From Halobaculum sp. MBLA0147 (GTDB lineage Archaea; Halobacteriota; Halobacteria; Halobacteriales; Haloferacaceae), in assembly GCF_041361345.1 (NCBI RefSeq), contig NZ_JBGKAD010000006.1:17853-81852 (forward strand): DNA of 64,000 nt, written 5' to 3'. Positions 1 through 9,477 of this stretch are shown here, one piece after another. A program made the translations under genes and the position numbers. The notes beneath the pieces were generated by a model that was not told the origin of the DNA, searched no databases, and saw only the letters and a program-made list of their open reading frames with translations. The stretch's first letter is position 1. Each line of letters starts with the position of its first letter.

Positions 1-2
1 GG

Positions 3-614
3 TCACAATCATCCTCAACGTCGTCCGATGCGGACTCTGAGTCGCAGAACCAGAAGTGGACTCTAAATGAATTCAGTGGTAGCGGTGATTATGTGACTGT
101 TGAGGCAGTCGTTGACTCTGTACACACCGTCAAGAAGGACACGCCGCGAATGCCGGATATAATAGGAGAACTTGTTGATGCCAGTGTTAGTGAGAGTGTG
201 ACGTTTGTTGTTAACGATGGAGTGAACCATCCCTATTTAAAAGAAGGCAAAAGGTTTGAATTTTCAGGAGTGAAAGATCACTACTACACAAGTGATGCTG
301 AGATCCAAGTAATGATAACAGAGTATACAGATTTTATTGAAAAGGAAAGAAAAGACGGTGGGCCTAGTACATCTGAGCATATTTCATACGTATCATCGAC
401 GAATATGGGAGGCAACAGCACTGATGCGTCTAATAATAATTCGAATAAAAGTCTAAGACAGATAGCGAGTGACAAGATAGGAGAAAAAGAATTCACTGAA
501 ACGGAACGAGACCAGAAATCTGCTGTAGGAAAAGCAAAAAAGAAAGCAAGCGACCAACAACGGGACGCCGCAATAGATCCAAGATTACAGAATAATGAGG
601 ACTCAGAAGAATAA
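3..614 (+). CDS. OB-fold-like protein, 3' part (5' end outside window)
   Basis: The reading frame is open to the left edge, so the gene starts upstream; an internal GTG at 93 is possible but the frame before it (a Ser-rich linker, then WTLNEFSG) already looks coding. The segment around codons 20-115 alternates short beta-strand-like stretches (YVTVEAVVDSV, ESVTFVVNDG, GKRFEFSGVK, AEIQVMITEY), the pattern of a single-stranded nucleic-acid-binding OB fold as in haloarchaeal RPA-like proteins. The last 65 residues are a charged, Asn/Ser/Lys-rich tail, unusually basic for a haloarchaeal protein. Base composition is clearly AT-richer than in the genes to the right, suggesting separate origin. A binding role is inferred from fold pattern only. 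Confidence 0.6.
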   Translation, partial: SQSSSTSSDADSESQNQKWTLNEFSGSGDYVTVEAVVDSVHTVKKDTPRMPDIIGELVDASVSESVTFVVNDGVNHPYLKEGKRFEFSGVKDHYYTSDAEIQVMITEYTDFIEKERKDGGPSTSEHISYVSSTNMGGNSTDASNNNSNKSLRQIASDKIGEKEFTETERDQKSAVGKAKKKASDQQRDAAIDPRLQNNEDSEE

Positions 615-1241
615 TACAGACGCCAACTAGAACACGCGGCGAGAAGTGGGCAAACGTCAATGCCGTTGACAGTCATCCGCGATACTACGTACGTGAGATT
701 TCGAGCTAACTTTGTATCATTAATTCCTCTAAGAGGTTCTGAGGGCCCCACCAATAGCCTGTGGTGAGGAACGAGCGCCGGGCCAGTTATCGAACGATCG
801 GCTTGGCATTGCTCTGTTAGTTGCGAATGTCAAAACTGCTGAATGGGCAAAGGCTGTGCGGGTTACCGAACCTCTTCACGTGTTGAGCGTCGATCCTGTG
901 CAATAAGTTTGTCAACTATCTTATAGTAGCGCAGAGTACAGGTATATCGGAGGTAAATTAATGCTAGACACTCACCCAGCGGTTATGACCGCCCGATCAA
1001 ACTATCAGATATATTATCTTGTTGTGAGCCGCTTCGTACCCATCAGACCCAGGGCCTGATAAAAATTTAAATAGGTTTAGGATGTCGTTCCGTGCACTTA
1101 GCAGCCTCACTAATAATAGACTATGTTCCAGACGGTATAGAATTAATAAGAGTGTTAGAGAATCGGTTGGACAATTGAACTCACCACCAATCGCCGGGGC
1201 CTGCAAATTGTGGAGCGACTGTGCCTTCTCACTTCGACTCG
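615..1241. other. intergenic stretch without convincing gene
   Basis: Frames here are short, change composition midway and show no family resemblance. The stretch separates the plus-strand OB-fold gene from the 3' end of the minus-strand defence operon and could contain the operon's terminator or remnants of a truncated downstream gene. Confidence 0.5.
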
Positions 1242-1631
1242 TCACTTCCGCGCGACAGCGTGCGTCGCTGAAAGTTGTTGAGGTGCCTCAACAAACAGCT
1301 GACCAATATCGAGATATACGCCACCTTCAGGACGCTTAATCCGCACGCGGAGTTCAACATCATCTACAAGTTGCCCGTCGACGAGAAGTTGCACAGCATC
1401 CATCGATCCCAAAGAATCCGAGTTTCGTAGCACCTGTCGGAGACGCGCCACTACATCATTGCGTTCGTCATCAACCGCGTTGTATAGCAGATCCTCCAGC
1501 CCGATCACCGTGACCGGTGTCTGTACGTTGCCGCCATTAGCAACTTGACGGAAGAACTCAAGCGCTGCCAGCGACGAGTCTGTCTCGGCAACTGGGTCAG
1601 TCACAATGTTGTAGCCGGGTCGCAGTGGCAT
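1242..1631 (-). CDS. small last gene of DUF499/PglZ/DUF1156 operon, possibly truncated
   Basis: 129 residues, starting with ATG two bases after the methyltransferase stop, so co-transcribed with it. The protein is acidic and looks like an alpha/beta domain (TPVTVIGLEDLLYNAVDD, then DDVELRVRIKRPEGGVYLDIG). I do not recognise a family. The start and spacing look genuine, while the C-terminus ends abruptly (SATHAVARK) and nothing coding-like follows. In related operons a helicase or further large protein often follows the methyltransferase, so this may be the surviving N-terminal part of a longer protein. That truncation is an inference that a database alignment could settle. Confidence 0.55.
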   Translation of the reverse strand: MPLRPGYNIVTDPVAETDSSLAALEFFRQVANGGNVQTPVTVIGLEDLLYNAVDDERNDVVARLRQVLRNSDSLGSMDAVQLLVDGQLVDDVELRVRIKRPEGGVYLDIGQLFVEAPQQLSATHAVARK

Positions 1632-1633
1632 GG

Positions 1634-4195
1634 TTAGAATTGTTGGAGCGTCATATCCATCACGTTCTCGTACCGTTCGTCACCACTCACATCGGCCATG
1701 AACTCTGCTAAGTCTTCAAGATCGTCCGACTTCCACTCTTTCAGGTATTCCGTCGTGTTCTGGTCCGTCTTGTACAGGTGGTAGAGGTACTGTACGCGGT
1801 CGATATCCAGTAAGGCGTGGCCGTTGTCACCGTTGCTGTTGAGTTTCCCTTCGATGTAGTTGATACGCTCATCAGCTGTCATTGGCTTCTTTTTGTTGCG
1901 CGGGCCCTTGACGAGTTTCTCGTCTTCAAGATCGCTCACGTTCAGATTCTTCGCCAGCAGGTGCTTGTTCAAATCGTCATAGTCCTCGCCGCCGCGCTGA
2001 CAGAACGCCGCGTACGCCTGCGTGATCGGATCGATACTCTGCGGAAGGTTCACCGTTCGCTCCAGCGCCTGTTCGATCACCGAGTCTACCGTATCGAGGA
2101 CCTCCTCGATGCCGACCTGCTCACCATCGGTGTAGACATCGGGATAGTGCTTCGAGTAGTAGTACATCGACTTCCCACGAAGAATCACCCCGAGGTCGGC
2201 TGTGGAGAGGTTCTCATGTCGCTCCTGCTCCTCCGCAATCATATCTTGTAACTCGAAATAGAGGTCTTGCCGCAGTTCTTCGAGTGTGATATCTTCGTCA
2301 GTGTTTTCCTTGTTAGCGAAGATGAGAATGTCATATTCTGCGTTATCTAGCTCTTTAACAGTCATACTTCCCGGCATTTCAGATTGTACCGGGTACGCTC
2401 CCGTAATCGTGAACCCGCTCTCGATAACCGCTTCTAAGATTACGGCCCATGCTTTGTTGTTACTATGATGATAAGTGAATATGAGTTCTCCATCATCTTT
2501 TAGCACTCGATGACTTTCAGAGAAAACATTTGCGAGTGTCTTGACAAAGAACTCACTATCCTTTCCCGTCCTGTCGTTTTTAACAATCTCCCGTGCACTA
2601 GGGACGTGGTCCGGAGCCATTTCATCGTATCGATCACCGAGAACCTGCTGGAGCCACACATAGAAGTACTCAGATAGTTCGCTGTACTGGATGTTGTCGT
2701 AGTACGGGGGATCTGTTATAACGTAATCAACCTCGCCGTCTTCTAACTCAATATTCTCAGATGTTTTGCATTTAAGTGACCGCACGCTGCCTTCCGAGAT
2801 GCGTTCATTCTGGATGGGGTACTTCTCAGTATCACCATCTTCTTTCACCATCTCGAAGGGGTTTTGGCAGTATTCTTTTGCATCGGCGACAAACCCAAGG
2901 AAATTACCCACTGAGGTGACATTATCAATTGTATTTATTGGATTGGGTTCTACAGTAGCTACTCGTGGAATGTATGATTTCCTTGCGAAGACGTTTTCTG
3001 CCTTCTTATGATTTTCATGGTAGTTCCATTTAGCAAGCATACTGTTCCGCTTCAAGCTGTTCGAAACCCCTGTTATAAGGAACTCAGCGATGTTTTCGTT
3101 ATCAAATTCCAACGCATTTTGGAACAGAGTCCCATACGTCAGTAGCTGCCTGTCGGTGAAGAGGTCCCGGTAGCTTTCGTAGTTTCTAGTTGTTAGTCTG
3201 GATGTTTTGTCACCAGGAATGATCTCCTGAGTAGGGATCGGGAGGTCTTCAGATTCGTTATTGAGCCGCTCCTCTACTGCCTTTACTGTCTGCTGATCTT
3301 CCTCTGTGAACTCTTTGAACTTCTTATTTCCGGATTTTGTCAAATACTGAATTGCGTAGTACTCAAATTTGGGCTTTTCATCCAACCTATCGAGCGTTTC
3401 CCGAACATCGTGCTTGTGCCCATTCTTACAGGTGTACTTTACAGTTCCTCCGTAGTTCCGTGCGTTTCCACTCTTTGGATCAAACGTCGTGTTGCAGCTG
3501 GGGCACGTGAGCTCATCAGACACCTTCTCTGTCGTTTGGATTATTCTATCATCGCAATCTGAATTCGGACAATATACTGACCCAGGCACATTGTCTGTCG
3601 TCTTATTCTTCTTAAAGTTTGCAAGCATGTAGTTCTTGAATAGGTGCACCTCTTCTCCGCACGTGAGACAGGGAAGAATCTGTGTCTGGAAGGTGTAAAG
3701 AACTTCGGCCTCGCTTCCCGTGTCCGGATCGGTCGTAGTAAAGTACTTTGATAGATCAGATCGGGTCTCTTCGACTAATTCTGAGGAAGCCTGGCGAAGT
3801 TTGGTGACGTCTACGTCATCCTTGATCTTCTTATTAATCCACCATGCGACTGGATTAAGCTCATAGCCGATAACGTCTGCCCCAACCCGGTTCGCTTCAA
3901 CAAGGGTAGTTCCACCACCTGCAAAGGGATCTAGGATGGTTGCTCCCTCAAAATTATTCGACTCCAAGTATTTCCCGATGTATTTAGTATTTGTATCATT
4001 TGTAGTAAGAATATCGTTGCGCGTTGTTTTATCATTAGTGAGCGCTGCTAGGGAAAGAATACGAAACGTGGAACCTGGCCGTGGTGCAAACCACTTGTGA
4101 ATGGCGTAGACCGGCCGGTAGTACACGCGATTATAGGTCTCCAACTCTGCAATGTCGTCCATCGTTCCAAGCGGTAGTTTTTCCCAGGTTTCCAT
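1634..4195 (-). CDS. DUF1156-type DNA methyltransferase (defence-associated)
   Basis: 853 residues. S-adenosylmethionine-dependent DNA amino-methyltransferase of the DUF1156 type. Visible motifs: DPFAGGGTT at residues 89-97 (cofactor loop shared by N4-C/N6-A enzymes) and the catalytic DPPYYDN near residue 497. Between them is an insert with several CxxC zinc-ribbon-like pairs (CLTCGEE, CPNSDCDD, CPSCNTTF), probably a DNA-reading module. The N-terminal VYAIHKWFAPRPGS resembles the conserved RKxHxWWARRP entry motif of the family. It lies three bases after the PglZ-like gene and two bases before the last gene of the operon. Together with the DUF499 ATPase it should mark host DNA in an anti-phage system. 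Target sequence cannot be read from the protein. Confidence 0.85.
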   Translation of the reverse strand: METWEKLPLGTMDDIAELETYNRVYYRPVYAIHKWFAPRPGSTFRILSLAALTNDKTTRNDILTTNDTNTKYIGKYLESNNFEGATILDPFAGGGTTLVEANRVGADVIGYELNPVAWWINKKIKDDVDVTKLRQASSELVEETRSDLSKYFTTTDPDTGSEAEVLYTFQTQILPCLTCGEEVHLFKNYMLANFKKNKTTDNVPGSVYCPNSDCDDRIIQTTEKVSDELTCPSCNTTFDPKSGNARNYGGTVKYTCKNGHKHDVRETLDRLDEKPKFEYYAIQYLTKSGNKKFKEFTEEDQQTVKAVEERLNNESEDLPIPTQEIIPGDKTSRLTTRNYESYRDLFTDRQLLTYGTLFQNALEFDNENIAEFLITGVSNSLKRNSMLAKWNYHENHKKAENVFARKSYIPRVATVEPNPINTIDNVTSVGNFLGFVADAKEYCQNPFEMVKEDGDTEKYPIQNERISEGSVRSLKCKTSENIELEDGEVDYVITDPPYYDNIQYSELSEYFYVWLQQVLGDRYDEMAPDHVPSAREIVKNDRTGKDSEFFVKTLANVFSESHRVLKDDGELIFTYHHSNNKAWAVILEAVIESGFTITGAYPVQSEMPGSMTVKELDNAEYDILIFANKENTDEDITLEELRQDLYFELQDMIAEEQERHENLSTADLGVILRGKSMYYYSKHYPDVYTDGEQVGIEEVLDTVDSVIEQALERTVNLPQSIDPITQAYAAFCQRGGEDYDDLNKHLLAKNLNVSDLEDEKLVKGPRNKKKPMTADERINYIEGKLNSNGDNGHALLDIDRVQYLYHLYKTDQNTTEYLKEWKSDDLEDLAEFMADVSGDERYENVMDMTLQQF

Positions 4196-4198
4196 TTT

Positions 4199-5137
4199 TC
4201 AAGTACCTCCAGTTGCGTTAGTATCGATCCGTAGTACTGGTGTCATGCATTCGGTAAGGCTTAGTCCGCCGTGCATGATTTTCTTTGTCGCACCTCGCTT
4301 TGTCCACTTGTAGTGACCTCTTATCATGTAGTATTCACCCACACGCTTAAGAATGTCAGCGTCTTCGAGCAGTCGGTACGCCTGTCCGTTTCCAACTTCG
4401 GTGAACCGACCGCTGAACTTACTCGACAACGCCTCTTCCTGCTCGCCAGTCACCGAATACGGTGAGTTCCCCAAGTGATTCACGTACCCGTGATCGCTCG
4501 TGACTAGGAACTCGTCGTGAATACTCTCGTGAATAATGTCTGTGAGAAGAGTCTTCACGTCCTCGTAAATGTCTTCAACTTCTTCATTCGAGTAGTTCCC
4601 CTTCAGCGCGCCCTCCAGACGCCGGTCTGGATGCCGAGTCCACACGTACTCCGGCGATGTTCCGGGGAGCTTCGGCACTTCTATTTCACCGATGAACCGG
4701 AAGTCATCTCGTGATACCGCTGATGGACTGTGCGCATCAAACCATTCTCGGGTAATGAACTGGGTTTCGCTCGGTAAACGTTCGATTGGTGCCCACGAAA
4801 GGGAAACCTCCCAATCGTATTCCTCAGCCAACTCTCGTTCAAGACGGAATCCTTCACGAAGGCTCAACGCGTCCATGATGACGCCGGTACCATCCTCGAT
4901 CCGTGTGAGCGGATGGTCACCAGTTGCTGCGATCAACTCGTCGTACAGGGGCGGATACAGTTCCGCAAGCTCACGCTCAAGTAGGCGTGTCCGGTATTCA
5001 GAACGCGCTAGTTCCCGGTCACTGAGCGCAGCTGGCTCACCCCAGACACGCCGAAGTGTTTCGAAGACTCCGTCGAAGACAGAGTCTCCCATAAGCAGAG
5101 TTTCGAGTTCAGACGTACCGTAGAGCGCGTTACTCAT
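4199..5137 (-). CDS. minimal PglZ-like alkaline-phosphatase-superfamily protein
   Basis: 312 residues from the ATG at 5137, which overlaps the end of the DUF499 gene by 8 bases; a more upstream in-frame ATG would lie deep inside that gene. Motifs of the alkaline-phosphatase/PglZ superfamily are present in order: VIMDALSLRE (86-95, metal-binding Asp), TSDHGYVN (213-220, metal-binding Asp-His) and MHGGLSLTE (288-296, last His before a C-terminal strand). BREX and Pgl PglZ proteins are usually 700-900 residues, so this is a stripped-down version with only the core fold. Position between an ATPase and a methyltransferase is like the BrxC-PglX-PglZ set of BREX. Its substrate is unknown. Confidence 0.7.
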   Translation of the reverse strand: MSNALYGTSELETLLMGDSVFDGVFETLRRVWGEPAALSDRELARSEYRTRLLERELAELYPPLYDELIAATGDHPLTRIEDGTGVIMDALSLREGFRLERELAEEYDWEVSLSWAPIERLPSETQFITREWFDAHSPSAVSRDDFRFIGEIEVPKLPGTSPEYVWTRHPDRRLEGALKGNYSNEEVEDIYEDVKTLLTDIIHESIHDEFLVTSDHGYVNHLGNSPYSVTGEQEEALSSKFSGRFTEVGNGQAYRLLEDADILKRVGEYYMIRGHYKWTKRGATKKIMHGGLSLTECMTPVLRIDTNATGGT

Positions 5138-7925
5138 TCTTATCCACCTGCATGCTGACATCGAGTGATGCGTTTTCTGGGACGTTCAGATCCCAGATGA
5201 GGCTCAGGAACGACCGCCTGGAGAGCGCCTCGTCAGGCTCGATTTCGAGAGTTTCATCGACTGAAATCTTCTCATCAAGGGCGTCAGCTGAGATTCCGTA
5301 GTGTTCGAGGTCGTCTGATGTCAGTGTTCCCTCAACGGTGATCGTGGCGGAGTGGATGTCCCACTCCATCCCGATTTTCCGCTCCAGCATGTCGATCATG
5401 TCGGGCTTGTTATCCGCTTCCAAGGTGCCCATGATCGGAACGGACCGTGTTTTTGGCCCAGACCGCTCGTCGTCCAGTCCAAATTCATCAAGGATCTCCT
5501 CAGTCGTGGCGCCCTCGACCGTCACCCGGCCTTCCTTTACGTCTGTTGAGTCGAATTCGAAGCCGCACTCGCAGGTATTCCCATCTAATTCTCGGCCACA
5601 CTGCGGACATTCGAGAACCCCGCCACCACTGGTCGTCCCTGCATCAGTTGGCGATTCGGATTCACCGTCGCCGTCACCATCTGAGCCGTCATCAGTTTCA
5701 GTTGTCCCCGTCGTATCGATAGTTATCTCGGCAGTCTCATCGTCGTCATCGTCGTCTTCTTCGATGTATCTCTCATGGACGAGGTTCGTGTCGTTCCCGA
5801 TATTGGGTAGCCGTTCTTCGAAGTAGTTCCCGGCCTTGATCACCCCCTCCCGGCACAAGTCATCCAGAGCGTCCTCCAGTTCATCGTCGCTGGTGAGTGT
5901 CGGGTACTCAGTGTTCCGGTAGAAATCGTTTCGGAGGTGCTCGTACTGTATACCGCCCGCGCCCGCGTCTTCGATTGCGTCTTCGACCTCAGATTTCAGG
6001 TGACTGTAGTCCGGTTCGATGATGCTGACCGTGGCGTCGTAGTAATCGACGTGGTCGCCGCTTGGGAGGTCTTCCGGGTATAGGCCACGGCCTGTCGGAC
6101 GATGAACGGTCCCGAACTTGTCGCTGACCCGATCACGGAGGTTTTTCTCGTTCTGCTCGTGGATTTCCTCGAATCCTTCCGGGAGGACTTCCTCTTCTCG
6201 GTCAAGTTGTTCCCCAGCAACGACTTTTCGGGCTAGTTCGATGATGCCCGTGTTCGAGTCAATACTGGAGCGTTTTTCGGGCGTGACCAGAGCGAGCGTA
6301 TTGTGGAATTCACGTTCTTGGCCGGTCGTCAGCGCCTCAAATTCGTCATTGTAATTCTGCTTGGCGTTCAGCATGACGACGATCTTCAGCGCCTTGTTAT
6401 CCGGGATGTCCTGCTCGGTGTTCACCGGATCGAGGATGTAGACATTGTTGCGGTTGTCGAAGAGGTCGTCTCGAACGAGGGACTCGATGCGGTGTATCGC
6501 GTCGTGCTTGTGGATATCTTCGGCTTTCTTTTCGATGCGGGCGGCTGGGTTCTCGTCTACGTCGAACGCGTATTCGCCGTTGATGCGATGGATGTGCCAG
6601 GCGTGTCCGTAGACCTTCTCGGTGAACGTCTGGATAATACGATGGGCGTTGACGCCTTTGCGCATCGTTCCCATCAACATCTGGCGTTTGTTCGCTCCTT
6701 CCTCGCCTGCACGGGCGAGACTGTGCAGCAGGACAATATTGGTGAGTTCCTCGATGAATTCGTCAAACGACTCGTCCGAATTCTGGAGCCGATGGTAGTC
6801 GTTGATGTATTTCCCGACGAGTTCGTTGTCAATGTACTGGAACCGGTCAGCATAGTTGAAGACATCAACGTCGCCAGTCAGAATGAGGTCTACCTTTGAG
6901 TAGTTGTCTGCGAGGATTTCGGTGAGGAATCGGAGAAGTCCGCGGGCATCAGAACTGATGCGTTGTTCGGAGTATTTCTCCATCAGCAGATCCAGCGTGA
7001 CTGGATGGAACGGGTAGTACCGTTCGATGCGATCCTGGAAGTGCTGGTAGTCCTCAAGTTGGATTTGATCGTTTTGCCGGTAGACGTCGGTGTATTCTTT
7101 GGCGAGATCAGCGACGCCGGTGGGGTCGTCTACGGAGCCGATGAGCCGGTGGAGGAGGAAGTCGATTTTCTCGTCCCGCCGTGAGGATAGATCGTAGGTG
7201 AATGGGTTTGTGCGTTGGGCGACTGCTTGGATGTCTTCGTCCTCGTAGAGGAGGGAGAGGAACACGCTGAGTTGTGTATCGTCTCGACCAGCGGCTTCGA
7301 GCAGGTTTTGCAGGAAAGCCTTGTTGTCCTCCTGGTACTCTGAGCGGTCGTTCATCCCGAACCAGCGCTCGAATTCGTCCAGCAGAACGAGCGTTGGGGT
7401 TCCTTCGAATGTGTCCCGGATTTGATGGACGGTTGGGAGTCGGGTGTCGCCTTCCCACTCCTCGATTCCAAGGTAGTCTGCGACAGCTTCGGAGAGGAGA
7501 TTGTACTCCTTGTCCAGGTTGAACATCTGGAGGGCGGCGGTTCTCGTTTCGTCTGGAAGGCTCACATCGATGCCTTGCTGGTCAAGCCATTTCTGTCCGA
7601 GTCCGGGCGAATCGAAGAGGTGGTATATGACTAGTTCAATGTGGCTTTTCCCGCTTCCGTATCCGCCGCCGATGATCTGCCCGCCCTCGGAAAATTCGTC
7701 CTCACCGTGGAGAGTGCGAGCAGTATTTTGGATGATCGTAGTGAGGGTGTCGGTCGGGTACGTAACCTCAAGGATGCGTTCGGCGTCTTGTTCGGGTGAT
7801 TCGCGGTCGTCGTAGAGGTTGTACAGGTTGACCTCGTCGAGCAGTCCGGATGAACTGATATCACCGTCTACAGTCGTAACTTCATCGCTTGGGGAGATAT
7901 GGTCAGCAATTATGTCGTCTGTCAT
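5130..7925 (-). CDS. DUF499-like AAA ATPase (anti-phage associated)
   Basis: 931 residues and first gene of the minus-strand defence operon. Walker A is GGGYGSGKS at 86-94, followed by a Walker B TLVLLDEFERWF near residue 180 and an arginine-rich SRRDEK region, matching DUF499 ATPases found beside DUF1156 methyltransferases in phage-defence islands. The middle is helical. After residue 700 there is an Asp-rich linker and a zinc ribbon (CPQCGREL then CECGFEF, about 767-786), then a C-terminal alpha/beta domain. Likely the motor or sensor of the system, analogous to BrxC/PglY in BREX. A TATA-like element lies about 80 bases upstream on the minus strand. Confidence 0.8.
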   Translation of the reverse strand: MTDDIIADHISPSDEVTTVDGDISSSGLLDEVNLYNLYDDRESPEQDAERILEVTYPTDTLTTIIQNTARTLHGEDEFSEGGQIIGGGYGSGKSHIELVIYHLFDSPGLGQKWLDQQGIDVSLPDETRTAALQMFNLDKEYNLLSEAVADYLGIEEWEGDTRLPTVHQIRDTFEGTPTLVLLDEFERWFGMNDRSEYQEDNKAFLQNLLEAAGRDDTQLSVFLSLLYEDEDIQAVAQRTNPFTYDLSSRRDEKIDFLLHRLIGSVDDPTGVADLAKEYTDVYRQNDQIQLEDYQHFQDRIERYYPFHPVTLDLLMEKYSEQRISSDARGLLRFLTEILADNYSKVDLILTGDVDVFNYADRFQYIDNELVGKYINDYHRLQNSDESFDEFIEELTNIVLLHSLARAGEEGANKRQMLMGTMRKGVNAHRIIQTFTEKVYGHAWHIHRINGEYAFDVDENPAARIEKKAEDIHKHDAIHRIESLVRDDLFDNRNNVYILDPVNTEQDIPDNKALKIVVMLNAKQNYNDEFEALTTGQEREFHNTLALVTPEKRSSIDSNTGIIELARKVVAGEQLDREEEVLPEGFEEIHEQNEKNLRDRVSDKFGTVHRPTGRGLYPEDLPSGDHVDYYDATVSIIEPDYSHLKSEVEDAIEDAGAGGIQYEHLRNDFYRNTEYPTLTSDDELEDALDDLCREGVIKAGNYFEERLPNIGNDTNLVHERYIEEDDDDDDETAEITIDTTGTTETDDGSDGDGDGESESPTDAGTTSGGGVLECPQCGRELDGNTCECGFEFDSTDVKEGRVTVEGATTEEILDEFGLDDERSGPKTRSVPIMGTLEADNKPDMIDMLERKIGMEWDIHSATITVEGTLTSDDLEHYGISADALDEKISVDETLEIEPDEALSRRSFLSLIWDLNVPENASLDVSMQVDKNE

Positions 7926-8463
7926 GGCTTAGTTTTCTGGAGAGTGTTCGAGTTGTTTGAAGAGCAATTTGATAACCGAGTCAAACGAGGAGTTGTATTC
8001 TGTGTTTTTAAAGCTTTCGAAATGTGATTCACCTGGTTGTTGGCTTTGATTGCCTGCATGAGTGACCTAGTGTACGGGATAGGGCCAAGTATGTCCCGCA
8101 GCATACATTTTCTATACTTATTTGACACACAACCGCTATTTAAAGGTTACTGAGATGTCGCCTCCTGGTCCTATAATAGACGCCTCCTTTATTATTTTAC
8201 TTCGCACATAAACTCCCCGCCTGACTCTGAGTAACATACTGCTGAAAAGACAAACTAGAGATATTGCACAAATAACGCTCATGGGGACAGCTACAGACCC
8301 TATATATTCAATATTATACTTAATTAAACTAAATAACTAACCACAAGCCACATAGAGGGCCTGCCCGAACCACATCTGCTTGCTGAGTGATCCCCAACTC
8401 ACAATCGGAAAATCGGCAATTTCACCCTTCCAGATAAGTAACGCATCCAATATACTCACCAGT
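7926..8463. other. AT-rich divergent intergenic region
   Basis: About 540 bases between the DUF499 operon and orc1/cdc6, markedly AT-rich towards 8290-8340 (tatatattcaatatta). Such stretches beside orc1/cdc6 genes often serve as replication origins in haloarchaea, but I could not find paired origin-recognition boxes of the usual haloarchaeal type. A short direct repeat cgcctcct occurs near 8160 and 8183. Confidence 0.4.
8004..8014 (-). promoter_or_regulatory. putative TATA box of DUF499 operon
   Basis: Read on the minus strand this is TTTAAAAAC, an archaeal TATA-like element about 80 bases before the ATG at 7925, in an AT-rich divergent region. It implies a leader of some 50 bases. No experimental support. 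Confidence 0.35.
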
Positions 8464-9477
8464 ATGATCACCGACGCACGTCCGCTCGCCCCGGAGTTCG
8501 TTCCGAGCGACGTTGTCCACCGGGACGCAGAGGTGAACACTCTGTCTGCAAATCTCCGCCCGATTATCCGGGGAGAACAGCCGAATCCATCGTTGCTTGT
8601 CGGCCCAAGTGGAACGGGCAAGACGTGTATTGCCCGCTACACCGTCGACAAACTTCGTGAGGAGGCCCTCGACGTTGAGACGCCGTATGTCAATTGCTGG
8701 GAGGACTACTCCCCGTACCGGACTCTCTATCGAATTCTCGACGAACTCACACGTGCTGTGGACATCCACAGAACGTCCACACCACAAGACGAACTCGTAG
8801 AGCGACTTAGAGAGTACGACGAGGCCCCGGTTGTGGTGATCCTCGACGAGGTTGACCAGCTTGAAGACAAGGATCTACTGTATGATCTCTTCCGCGTCAC
8901 GGGCCTATCGATGGTGCTGATCGCAAACCGTGAGGAAGCACTCTACGGGGAGTTGGAAGATCGGCTTCAAAGTCGACTCCAGACTGCGTCCAGTATCCGG
9001 TTCGACCCCTACCCGACACAGGAGCTAGTCAATATCCTCACTGACCGCGCTCGGTGGAGTCTTAGGGAAGACGCATACGAAGAGTCACAGCTGCGGCGAA
9101 TTGCTGAGTCGGCCGCTGGCGACGCGAGAGTCGCTATTATGACGCTTCGTGAGGCAGCCCGCTACTGCCGACGCGAAGGGCTTACGCAACTCACGTCAAC
9201 CGCAGTTGACCACGCACTTCCGGAAGCAAAAGCGGAAATCCGACAGAAGAACGTGGAGCGGTTGACTGAAGACCAGCAGGCGCTGTATGAGATTGTCCAA
9301 GAGGCAGGTGAAATCCGGCCTGCCGCACTCTATGAGGCGTATCAGAATCGTGTTGATGATCCGAAGACTGATCGGACTGTCCGGAACTATCTGGAGAAAA
9401 TGGAGCGGTACAACCTCATCTGCGCTAGGGGAGAGAACCGTGGACGGACATACGTAGACGCACAGACAGAGCACTAA
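8464..9477 (+). CDS. Orc1/Cdc6-family replication initiator
   Basis: 337 residues from ATG 8464 (an earlier in-frame TTG at 8382 is less likely). AAA+ core with Walker A GPSGTGKT at 47-54, Walker B VVVILDEVD at 123-131, sensor-2-like GDARVAIMTLREAA, and a C-terminal winged-helix ending in LEKMERYNLICARGENRGR, the region that contacts origin boxes in archaeal Orc1/Cdc6. Length is slightly short for chromosomal Orc1 (about 400), typical of accessory paralogues on plasmids. Its gene overlaps the convergent membrane-protein gene by four bases. It may initiate a local origin or merely regulate; no origin boxes were recognised. Confidence 0.85.
   Translation: MITDARPLAPEFVPSDVVHRDAEVNTLSANLRPIIRGEQPNPSLLVGPSGTGKTCIARYTVDKLREEALDVETPYVNCWEDYSPYRTLYRILDELTRAVDIHRTSTPQDELVERLREYDEAPVVVILDEVDQLEDKDLLYDLFRVTGLSMVLIANREEALYGELEDRLQSRLQTASSIRFDPYPTQELVNILTDRARWSLREDAYEESQLRRIAESAAGDARVAIMTLREAARYCRREGLTQLTSTAVDHALPEAKAEIRQKNVERLTEDQQALYEIVQEAGEIRPAALYEAYQNRVDDPKTDRTVRNYLEKMERYNLICARGENRGRTYVDAQTEH

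Noticed and set aside
1242..7925. Canonical BREX locus
   Set aside because: No BrxA, BrxB, BrxL or PglX-type methyltransferase; the ATPase looks like DUF499 and the methyltransferase like DUF1156, and PglZ is minimal.
7926..8463. Orc1-linked origin of replication
   Set aside because: AT-rich and next to orc1/cdc6, but no paired origin recognition boxes could be recognised, so not listed as an origin.
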